A stretch of 15,791 nucleotides of DNA from the NCBI GenBank assembly GCA_002435835.1, contig DIVM01000239.1, positions 7,927 through 23,717 on the forward strand, given 5' to 3'. Positions 1-5,577 of this stretch are shown here, piece after piece. The stretch's first letter is position 1. Each line of letters begins with the position of its first letter. The DNA comes from Firmicutes bacterium UBA6132 (GTDB lineage: Bacteria; Bacillota_A; Clostridia; Tissierellales; Sedimentibacteraceae). The position numbers and the translations under genes were made by a program. The notes beneath the pieces were generated by a model, which was not told where the DNA came from, made no database searches, and saw only the letters and a program-made list of their open reading frames with translations.

Positions 1-1
1 T

Positions 2-157
2 TTAAAACAAAATATTTTATTAAATTTTACTATTTGCATTACAGTAGGTGCAGTATGGCAATCCATAACTTTGGTATCCCTAGGACATAAAATAATAGAT
101 TTATTGGACAAGGTATTAGGAGGTACAAAAAAATTTATAAGGAGGACAAACAAATGA
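2..157 (+). CDS. agrB: AgrB-like pheromone-processing membrane protease, C-terminal end (partial)
   Basis: Only the last 51 codons of this gene are in the window; the reading frame runs from base 2 to a TGA at 155-157. The visible tail has a hydrophobic segment (roughly ILLNFTICITVGAVWQSITL) and then a short basic end (KKFIRRTNK), as expected for the last membrane helix and cytosolic tail of AgrB. AgrB is the membrane cysteine protease that cuts the AgrD precursor and helps form its thiolactone ring. The catalytic His and Cys would lie upstream and cannot be seen. The call rests mainly on the neighbour: the stop codon overlaps the agrD start (ATGA at 154-157), a classic translationally coupled agrBD pair. 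The strong GGAGGA ribosome binding site of agrD lies inside this gene's last codons. Confidence 0.75.
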   Translation, partial: LKQNILLNFTICITVGAVWQSITLVSLGHKIIDLLDKVLGGTKKFIRRTNK

Positions 158-288
158 GAAGAATTACACTTAAAGTTATGACTTTATCTGTAGCATTATT
201 AACATTTTTAGCTACAACTACAGTTGCTTCTGCATGTTGGTGGGGAGCATATCAACCAGAAGAACCAAAATCATTAAGAGAAGAATAA
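154..288 (+). CDS. agrD: AgrD-type cyclic lactone autoinducer peptide precursor
   Basis: This encodes a 44-residue precursor. It has the three parts of clostridial AgrD: a basic, amphipathic/hydrophobic leader (residues 1-26, MRRITLKVM...), a core with the single cysteine Cys28 (ASACWWGAY), and an acidic, Pro-containing recognition tail (QPEEPKSLREE). The tail motif PEEPKSLRE is highly typical of the family. By the usual rule of a five-residue ring starting at Cys, the predicted thiolactone is Cys28-Trp-Trp-Gly-Ala32, with an unknown number of leader residues as the exocyclic tail. The ATG at 154 overlaps the agrB stop and follows an AAGGAGGA site at about 139-146. The processed peptide would be exported and sensed as a cell-density signal. 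A hairpin terminator starts right at the stop codon. Family assignment is firm; ring boundaries are inferred. Confidence 0.93.
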   Translation: MRRITLKVMTLSVALLTFLATTTVASACWWGAYQPEEPKSLREE

Positions 289-318
289 AAAAAGGGGTCC
301 ATTTTGACCTCTTTTTTT
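287..318 (+). terminator. Rho-independent terminator after agrD
   Basis: A GGGGTC arm (294-299) pairs with GACCTC (306-311, one G-T wobble) around a 6-base loop. It is flanked by seven A before and seven T after, so the stem can extend through A-T pairs. It begins at the agrD stop codon. Only 29 bases separate its T-run from the next start codon. Confidence 0.85.
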
Positions 319-347
319 AAATATATGTATGAATTGCAGGTGATTTT

Positions 348-2042
348 ATGAATCAGTTTGATAAAAATAGAAGGCAAAAAATATATGAAATAATATCTGT
401 TTTAAAGTTAATATCATTATTGTTTTGTGGAATGATTATTTTTACACAATATCCAGATGAGCAATATAACAAGTTATGGATTGATAACACATTTAGTAGT
501 ATTTTTACTATAAATTTTATCATAATAGTTATTTTGGTTTTAATTTTTGAAGGTTGGTTGTTTACAAACAAAAAGAGCCAATATAATCAAATGTTTAATA
601 TAAGTAGTTTTATAGAGAATATAATATTAATATCTTTGTATACAGCTTTAATTATTATATCTGGCTTTCATGAAAGCAATTACAAATTTTTGTTTTTATT
701 AATTATTATTGCAAATACTATTCAGTATGGAATTAAAACTGGTATAAATACTGCAATATTTAATTCACTTATTATTTTAACCATAGATTTATTAGGAGTT
801 AAAACAAGTAGTATCAATAAATATTTTGAAGTTGATTTAGTATTATCCGGAGTTTTTATAATGGTTGCATGGCTTTTAGGATATTATGTTAAATTAGAAA
901 ATCAATACAGGGACAAAGCTATTCAATTAGCGAATTTAGATGAGCTTACCGGTGTATATAACCATAGATATTTTCAAAATACCCTTTCACAACAAATTGA
1001 AGAAGCTAATAAAAAGAACACTAATATTTGTCTATTATTCATTGATATCGATCATTTTAAATATTACAATGATCTTTACGGACATAGCGCAGGTGATGTA
1101 GTATTGAGTAGATTTGGTGAAATATTTAAGCAAACTGTAAGAGAACAAGACATTGTAGCTCGTTACGGTGGTGAAGAATTTGCTGTTATTATACCTGATA
1201 TTTCTGAAGAAGAAGCTGTTAAAATTGGAAATAGAATAAGGGATGTTATAGAAAATACGTATTTTGAAGGAGAAGAAAATCAGCCTAGCGGTAAATTAAC
1301 TATTTCCGTAGGAGTTTCATGTTATCCTCAAAAGGCAAAATCTAAACAAGAATTAATAAATACAGCGGATGATGCTTTATACAGAGCTAAGTTTTTTAAT
1401 AAAAATAGGGTTGAAAGTTATTATTCTGTATTAGAAGAATTAAAATCTGATATAGATGAAAAGCATATAGATTTAATCAGTTCAATAAAAACATTAATAA
1501 GTGTAATAAATGCTAAGGACAGATATACTTATGCCCACACGGATAGAGTTGTTATATATTGTGAATTAATGGCTAAACACTTAGGCTTAAGCGAAAACGA
1601 TAGAAAAATTTTACGTTATGGAGCATATCTTCATGATATAGGTAAAATTCAAATTTCAAAGGATATACTTGTTAAAAGAACAAAATTAACAGATGAAGAA
1701 TGGGAAATTCTTAAATCACATCCTGCAAATGGAGTTGAAGTTATAAAGCCAGTTGCAACTTTAAAAGAAGTTTGGCCTTTAATACTTCATCATCATGAAA
1801 AATTTGATGGAACTGGATATCCAAAAGGTATAAAAGGGAATAAAATCCCCTTTCTAACAAGAATATTAAGTGTTGTAGATAGTTTTGATGCAATGACATC
1901 TAACAGACCTTACAGTAAAAGAAAAACATATGAAGAAGCTATTTTAGAATTAGAAAGATGTAGCAATACACAGTTTGATCCCATAATTGTTAAAGAATTT
2001 ATTATTATGATTGAAATAAATAAAGAAATTTTAGATATTTAA
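348..2042 (+). CDS. Membrane-bound GGDEF + HD-GYP cyclic-di-GMP enzyme
   Basis: This 564-residue protein has about six membrane helices (near 17-33, 52-72, 89-106, 112-128, 134-150, 163-181), then a GGDEF domain (about 195-360) and an HD-GYP domain (about 375-560). GGDEF domains make cyclic-di-GMP from GTP; HD-GYP domains hydrolyse it. The GGDEF active loop is intact as GGEEF (274-278), and a product-inhibition I-site RxxD (REQD, 265-268) sits five residues before it. The HD-GYP domain keeps HDIGK (429-433), HHHE (481-484) and GTGYP (488-492), so metal binding and hydrolysis look possible. Having both domains intact means the net direction cannot be read from sequence. The start follows an AGGTGAT ribosome binding site. 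The membrane part has no extracytoplasmic domain I recognise and may sense a membrane or peptide signal (inference). It sits directly after agrBD, beyond a terminator. Confidence 0.93.
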   Translation: MNQFDKNRRQKIYEIISVLKLISLLFCGMIIFTQYPDEQYNKLWIDNTFSSIFTINFIIIVILVLIFEGWLFTNKKSQYNQMFNISSFIENIILISLYTALIIISGFHESNYKFLFLLIIIANTIQYGIKTGINTAIFNSLIILTIDLLGVKTSSINKYFEVDLVLSGVFIMVAWLLGYYVKLENQYRDKAIQLANLDELTGVYNHRYFQNTLSQQIEEANKKNTNICLLFIDIDHFKYYNDLYGHSAGDVVLSRFGEIFKQTVREQDIVARYGGEEFAVIIPDISEEEAVKIGNRIRDVIENTYFEGEENQPSGKLTISVGVSCYPQKAKSKQELINTADDALYRAKFFNKNRVESYYSVLEELKSDIDEKHIDLISSIKTLISVINAKDRYTYAHTDRVVIYCELMAKHLGLSENDRKILRYGAYLHDIGKIQISKDILVKRTKLTDEEWEILKSHPANGVEVIKPVATLKEVWPLILHHHEKFDGTGYPKGIKGNKIPFLTRILSVVDSFDAMTSNRPYSKRKTYEEAILELERCSNTQFDPIIVKEFIIMIEINKEILDI

Positions 2043-2045
2043 ATT

Positions 2046-2077
2046 GGACTCCAGATTTCAAATTGGAGTTCTTTTTT
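2046..2077 (+). terminator. Rho-independent terminator after the GGDEF/HD-GYP gene
   Basis: An 8-bp stem (2046-2053 with 2064-2071, one G-T wobble) encloses a 10-base loop and is followed by six T. It begins four bases after the stop codon and separates the signalling genes from the sporulation genes. Confidence 0.85.
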
Positions 2078-2091
2078 ATATTATAAGAATT

Positions 2092-2125
2092 CCCATCTTC
2101 TTTAAGGAGGGGGCTCAGCATAAAC
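2092..2125 (+). other. G/C-rich hairpin-forming element in an AT-rich gap
   Basis: A C-rich arm (CCCATCTTC, 2092-2100) can pair imperfectly with a G-rich arm (GGAGGGGG, 2106-2113) around a TTTAA loop, and is followed by CTCAGCATAAACC. The G-rich arm looks like a ribosome binding site, but no start codon or reading frame follows it. Its composition stands out from the surroundings. Function unknown; it may be a dispersed repeat or a regulatory hairpin upstream of ytrH. Confidence 0.35.
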
Positions 2126-2153
2126 CAAAATAAAGAACATATTTTTAAATAAG

Positions 2154-2161
2154 CATATATT
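2154..2161 (+). promoter_or_regulatory. Possible sigma-E -10 element for ytrHI
   Basis: The octamer CATATATT resembles the mother-cell sigma-E -10 consensus (CATACAnT), and ytrH/ytrI are sigma-E-dependent in Bacillus subtilis (family knowledge). A -35 like CATATT lies at 2139-2144, but its spacing of about 9 bases is shorter than the usual 13-15, so the assignment is weak. A start just downstream would give a very short leader before the GGTGGTGAT ribosome binding site. Confidence 0.3.
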
Positions 2162-2181
2162 TAAAATATGGTGGTGATGTT

Positions 2182-2517
2182 ATGTCTTTTTATTCAAGCG
2201 TTATTCATACGTTTTTAATTTCATTTGGAGTTGTTGTTGGAGCAAGTGTTTTTACTGGTTTAGGTGCTATTATAACAAATCATCCTCCATATAAATCCAT
2301 GATAGAAGTTGCAAGTTCTATAAAAATATGGGCAATAGCCGGTTCACTTGGTGGAACATTTTCATCATTTACTTTAATAGAAAAGGGGTTATTTGAAGGT
2401 GAAATTAAATCTCTTGTAAAACAAGCAATACATATTTTAATAGCACTATCAGGAGCAAACCTGGGTTATTATTTTATTAGGATGATTCAGAGGTGTAGTG
2501 AAATATGGGGAAAATAA
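2182..2517 (+). CDS. ytrH: YtrH-family sporulation membrane protein
   Basis: This is a 111-residue, very hydrophobic protein with about three membrane helices (near 9-32, 48-65, 81-100). The N-terminal pattern (FLISFGVVVGASVFTGLGAI), the conserved HPPY segment (residues 34-37) and the later IKIWAIAGSLGGTF and LSGANLGYYF stretches match my knowledge of the Spore_YtrH family, which is usually about 110 residues long. In Bacillus, YtrH and YtrI are mother-cell membrane proteins needed for efficient spore formation; their biochemical role is unknown. The start has a clear GGTGGTGAT site. Its end overlaps the next start by 13 bases, and the partner is a YtrI-like protein in the same order as in other spore formers, which supports both calls. 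Confidence 0.85.
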   Translation: MSFYSSVIHTFLISFGVVVGASVFTGLGAIITNHPPYKSMIEVASSIKIWAIAGSLGGTFSSFTLIEKGLFEGEIKSLVKQAIHILIALSGANLGYYFIRMIQRCSEIWGK

Positions 2518-2975
2518 AAAATAAAGCATTAAGGTTTTTATTTTGCTTTGTAGCAGGAATTATATGTGGTACAATTATAGGAAGTGTTATAATAAGTGTA
2601 CTTGTAAGTTATAGAATGGATCAATTTTATGAAAAAATTGCATATCTTGAAAATACTATAGCTGATAGAAATGAAAAACTTGAAAAATTAGAAAAGTCAG
2701 TTAATAAATCTAAATTTGTTATTAAAGATATAGAAATTATTTTGAGCTTTTTAGATGGGGATGAATTTGATAAAATAGAAATTCAAAAAGCTATAAAAGA
2801 AAAATATAACTCTTTATTAGGAAAAGAAGTAAATGACATAGATACAGATATACTTATAGAAGTAATAGATAAAAGAATTTTAAGGATGAGTGACCATGAA
2901 TATCAGCTTAATGTAACTAAAATAGTACTTACGCAAGTATTAACAGTATGGGTGGATATTGAAAAAGTTCAATAG
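2505..2975 (+). CDS. ytrI: YtrI-like sporulation membrane protein
   Basis: This 156-residue protein has one N-terminal membrane helix (about 10-36), a predicted coiled coil (about 37-70, rich in Glu/Lys/Leu with heptad-like spacing: IAYLENTIADRNEKLEKLEK) and a C-terminal region of mixed helix. This is the layout of YtrI from spore formers, which is similar in length (about 167 residues in Bacillus subtilis, from memory). Sequence similarity of this family is low, so the name rests largely on its position: the start codon lies inside the end of ytrH. The N-terminus should face the cytosol (KIKNK before the helix), which would place the coiled coil on the outer or intermembrane side. The function is unknown; a scaffold role in sporulation is plausible. 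Confidence 0.72.
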   Translation: MGKIKNKALRFLFCFVAGIICGTIIGSVIISVLVSYRMDQFYEKIAYLENTIADRNEKLEKLEKSVNKSKFVIKDIEIILSFLDGDEFDKIEIQKAIKEKYNSLLGKEVNDIDTDILIEVIDKRILRMSDHEYQLNVTKIVLTQVLTVWVDIEKVQ

Positions 2976-3019
2976 TAATGCATCCAAAAGCACGGAGCGA
3001 CGACTGAGGAGATGATAAA

Positions 3020-3661
3020 ATGAAAAAATTTAAATATGCAATTTTTGATATGGATGGAACTTTGCTGGACTCAATGAGTGAGTGGAAAAATTTGGGACGG
3101 GACTATCTTGTTAATAGGGGGATAGATGTACCTGATGATATTAATGATATTTTAAATTCCATGACTATCAACGAAGCAACATTATATTTTCAAGAAGAAT
3201 TTGGAATTATGGAAAATATAGAACAAATCAATACTGATATATTAAAGATGATAGAAAATAAATTTTTATATGAACTAAAATTAAAACCATTTGTTAAAGA
3301 ATATTTAGATAAACTAAAGAAAGAAAACATAAATATGTGCATTGCAACTGCAACACCAGCTTATTTAGCAAAAGCTGCAATGGAAAGACTTGGTGTTCTG
3401 GATTATTTTTCATTTATTGTTTGTTGTGATGATGTTGGAATTGGAAAAACCATGCCTGATATTTTTCATTATGCAGTAGAGAAATTTGATGCAAATCCAA
3501 ATGAAGTAGCTGTTTTTGAAGATTCAGATTATGCAATGAAAACTTCAAAAGACGCAGGTTTATATACAATTGGAGTATTTTATGAAAATTTAAATAAGCC
3601 GTTAGAAGAAATAAAATTAATTTGTCACAAATACATTGAATCATTTGAAGAACTTATTTAA
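3020..3661 (+). CDS. HAD-superfamily hydrolase, beta-phosphoglucomutase/phosphatase type
   Basis: This is a 213-residue cytosolic phosphatase-fold protein with all four HAD motifs: the nucleophile and acid/base aspartates in FDMDGTLLDS (Asp10, Asp12), the motif II threonine in CIATATP (Thr110), the motif III lysine in GIGKTMPD (Lys143) and the acidic motif IV in FEDSDYA (Glu167, Asp168). The helical insert between motifs I and II (residues 16-88) is a C1-type cap, as in phosphatases such as phosphoglycolate phosphatase and in beta-phosphoglucomutase. The substrate cannot be told from sequence. The start follows a GAGGAGAT site 44 bases after ytrI with no terminator between, so it may be transcribed with ytrHI. 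The spacer before it (2976-3019) is noticeably richer in G and C than its surroundings. The next gene starts 28 bases after its stop. Confidence 0.9.
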   Translation: MKKFKYAIFDMDGTLLDSMSEWKNLGRDYLVNRGIDVPDDINDILNSMTINEATLYFQEEFGIMENIEQINTDILKMIENKFLYELKLKPFVKEYLDKLKKENINMCIATATPAYLAKAAMERLGVLDYFSFIVCCDDVGIGKTMPDIFHYAVEKFDANPNEVAVFEDSDYAMKTSKDAGLYTIGVFYENLNKPLEEIKLICHKYIESFEELI

Positions 3662-3689
3662 CAATGCTTTTTTGAATAGGAGAAATTTT

Positions 3690-4436
3690 ATGGAACAGAT
3701 ACATAGAAAAAAATATACAGTCCAAGGTAATGATGTTGACTTTAGTTTAAAAATGAAATTGAGTTCAATGTTTACTCGTTTTGCATCCATGGCGTCTGAA
3801 CATGCTGATATTCTTGGAGTCGGTAGGAATGCTATGCAAAAGCATGATGTTATTTGGGTATTATTAAGAGCAAAAGTAGAAGTTATAAAATATCCTAAAT
3901 GGAATGAAAACATAATTATAGAGACATGGCCTGAACAACCAAATAAAATAGACTTTCATAGAAATTTTATTGTTTATGATAGTGAAAATAATTTAATAGC
4001 AAAAGCTATGACAGTTTGGGTTATAATTGATCAGAAAAGCAGAAAAATAAAAAAGAGCAGCTTTATAAATCCAGAATTTCCTAACTTTCATAGGGAAAAA
4101 GCTTTAAACTGTGAATTAGGTAAAATTAAATCAAGTGGAAATTTAGAAAATGTATATAAAAAAACTGTAGGATACAGCGATATAGACATTAATGAACATT
4201 TAAATAACTCAAAATATGTAGATTATATAATGGATTGTTTTACAATAGAACAACATAAAAATTATTTTGTAAAATCCATTGAAGTTGATTATGTTCATGA
4301 GGCTTTAGCAGGGGATACTATAATATTGTATTGGGATTTGTCAAAAGTTAAAGAAAACATAATTTATATACAAGGAATAAATGAAGAAACAAAATCAGAT
4401 ATATTTAAATCACAAATTGAAATAGAAAAGTTATAA
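3690..4436 (+). CDS. Acyl-[acyl-carrier-protein] thioesterase
   Basis: This 248-residue protein belongs to the acyl-ACP thioesterase family (two tandem hot-dog folds), which releases free fatty acids from acyl-ACP in the cytosol. The first hot-dog covers roughly residues 5-125 and the second 155-245. The second carries the family signature SDIDINEHLNN with Asp166, Asn168 and His170 in a DxNxH arrangement, and Glu204 lies 34 residues after the histidine, the position I recall for the catalytic glutamate in plant FatB. The start at 3690 was chosen over an in-frame ATG at 3636 because AATAGGAGAAATTTT gives a good ribosome binding site at 3676-3684, and the earlier start would overlap the HAD gene and add 18 atypical residues. 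Chain-length preference cannot be read. Likely same transcript as the HAD gene. Confidence 0.9.
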   Translation: MEQIHRKKYTVQGNDVDFSLKMKLSSMFTRFASMASEHADILGVGRNAMQKHDVIWVLLRAKVEVIKYPKWNENIIIETWPEQPNKIDFHRNFIVYDSENNLIAKAMTVWVIIDQKSRKIKKSSFINPEFPNFHREKALNCELGKIKSSGNLENVYKKTVGYSDIDINEHLNNSKYVDYIMDCFTIEQHKNYFVKSIEVDYVHEALAGDTIILYWDLSKVKENIIYIQGINEETKSDIFKSQIEIEKL

Positions 4437-4473
4437 TAATATAAACCCGATTATAGGGTTTATATTATTATAA
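4431..4473. terminator. Bidirectional terminator, perfect 18-bp stem
   Basis: Bases 4431-4448 are exactly complementary to 4456-4473 around a 7-base loop (GATTATA). The GC part is CCC/GGG next to the loop; T-rich sequence follows on both strands. The thioesterase stop codon (4434-4436) lies inside the stem, and the convergent YitT gene ends just beyond it, so it can serve both. Confidence 0.85.
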
Positions 4474-4476
4474 TTT

Positions 4477-5331
4477 TTAGAATGATAAAGTTTTAAATCC
4501 CCTGCCATGAGCTTCAGAAACATCTGTTATGGAAAGAAATGCATGGTCGTCAATATCTGTTATCATTTTTTTAACTTTAACTAATTGATTTGAAGTGACG
4601 ACACAATAAATAATTTTTTTCTTCTCTCCAGTATAAGCACCTTCGCCATCTATGTAAGTAACTCCTCTTTTTAAAGTTTGAATTAAATACTCTGAAATTT
4701 CCTTTTCTTTATTAGTAACTATAAAGAGCATTTTTTTATTGTCAAAGCCAACTAAAATTTTATCCAGCAATATAGATGATACAAGCATTGAAATTAATGT
4801 ATATATAGAAAGAACTGGGCTTTTAATTAAACCACCTATTAAAACAATTACTATGTTTATTGCAAAAGATAGAGTAGGAACTTTAATACCATATTTTTTA
4901 TTTAATATAATTGATACTATGTCCATACCACCAGTTGAAGCTCTGTTTTTTAAAACAATCCCTGAGCCAAGTCCACTTAACATACCTCCATATATAGCAG
5001 AAGCAAGTAAGTCATCTATAATTTTATAAGAAGCTAAATTTTTAGTTATATAAATAAATAAAGACATAAATCCCATTCCTAGTAAACTTAAAATAATGAA
5101 ATCTCTGCTGGTAAATTTAAATCCTATTATAAATATTGGAATATTTAAAATGAACATAATAATACCTGAGTTTATGTTTGAAATATATTGTACTAATAAT
5201 GATATACCGCTTATACCACCTGACAGTAAACCATATGGCACTAAAAATGTATTAATACTTATTGCGATAAGTATGGAGCCTAATATGGTACCCGAAATTC
5301 TTATTAAATAACTTATGAATTTTTCTTTCAT
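4477..5331 (-). CDS. YitT-family membrane protein with C-terminal DUF2179 domain
   Basis: This is a 284-residue membrane protein. The first about 190 residues hold five or six helices with the family features VPYGLLSGGISGISLL (31-46) and KNRASTGGMDIVS (128-140). The last about 85 residues form the soluble DUF2179 domain, with the conserved run TYIDGEGAYTGEKKK (225-239) and a final HGRGF. YitT proteins are common and multi-copy in Firmicutes; their transport or sensing role is not established, and the DUF2179 part resembles PII-like ligand-binding folds (family knowledge, not visible here). The ATG at 5331 was chosen because GGGGG sits 6-10 bases upstream; an in-frame TTG at 5343 would overlap that site. 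It is divergent from fbp, with 246 bases between the start codons and no clear promoter for this side. Confidence 0.9.
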   Translation of the reverse strand: MKEKFISYLIRISGTILGSILIAISINTFLVPYGLLSGGISGISLLVQYISNINSGIIMFILNIPIFIIGFKFTSRDFIILSLLGMGFMSLFIYITKNLASYKIIDDLLASAIYGGMLSGLGSGIVLKNRASTGGMDIVSIILNKKYGIKVPTLSFAINIVIVLIGGLIKSPVLSIYTLISMLVSSILLDKILVGFDNKKMLFIVTNKEKEISEYLIQTLKRGVTYIDGEGAYTGEKKKIIYCVVTSNQLVKVKKMITDIDDHAFLSITDVSEAHGRGFKTLSF

Positions 5332-5439
5332 AAATACCCCCAATTTTTTGTTATTACTTAATATATCATATCTATGTTATTAATTAAAGAAACAAATTAT
5401 GAATAAAATATGAACAAATTATTAAAAATTTCAAGACAT

Positions 5440-5452
5440 GAATTAATAATTC
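5440..5452. promoter_or_regulatory. 13-bp palindrome, possible operator between yitT-type gene and fbp
   Basis: GAATTA-A-TAATTC is a perfect dyad with a single central base. It lies 13 bases upstream of the fbp -35 box in the divergent intergenic region. In such AT-rich DNA a palindrome of this length made almost only of A and T can be chance. Confidence 0.25.
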
Positions 5453-5465
5453 GACATAAAATTCA

Positions 5466-5493
5466 TTGACTTTTATTATCCATGTGCTAAAAT
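5466..5493 (+). promoter_or_regulatory. Sigma-A promoter of fbp
   Basis: A -35 box TTGACT (5466-5471) and a -10 box TAAAAT (5488-5493) are separated by 16 bases. The -10 is preceded directly by TGC, giving an extended -10. Expected transcription start near 5500, about 78 bases before the fbp start codon. Confidence 0.7.
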
Positions 5494-5521
5494 TATTATA
5501 AACATAAGACTTGATAATCAG

Positions 5522-5550
5522 TGCCCTAATTTTCAATGAGAGTTAGGGCA
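5522..5550 (+). promoter_or_regulatory. Leader hairpin in the fbp 5' untranslated region
   Basis: TGCCCTAA (5522-5529) pairs perfectly with TTAGGGCA (5543-5550) around a 13-base loop. It lies inside the predicted leader, 17 bases before the AGGAGGA ribosome binding site. It is not followed by a T-run, so it does not look like a terminator; it may stabilise the mRNA or bind a regulator. Function inferred. Confidence 0.5.
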
Positions 5551-5577
5551 ATTAATTTGCTTTAATAGGAGGACTTC

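Noticed and set aside
304..333. TTGACC (304-309) with TATGAA (328-333), spacing 18, as a promoter for the GGDEF/HD-GYP gene overlapping the terminator
   Set aside because: Transcription would start at about 340, inside or after the ribosome binding site (338-346), so the message could not be translated normally. The TTGACC is explained by the terminator stem.
2139..2161. Full sigma-E promoter (-35 CATATT plus -10 CATATATT)
   Set aside because: The spacing of about 9 bases is too short for sigma-E; only the -10 element was kept, at low confidence.
3636..3689. Upstream in-frame ATG giving a 266-residue thioesterase
   Set aside because: It overlaps the HAD gene end, has no ribosome binding site and adds 18 residues not typical of the family; the ATG at 3690 has AGGAGA at proper spacing.
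4739..5029. Open frame of 96 codons on the + strand
   Set aside because: It lies wholly inside the YitT-family gene on the other strand, has no ribosome binding site and no family features.
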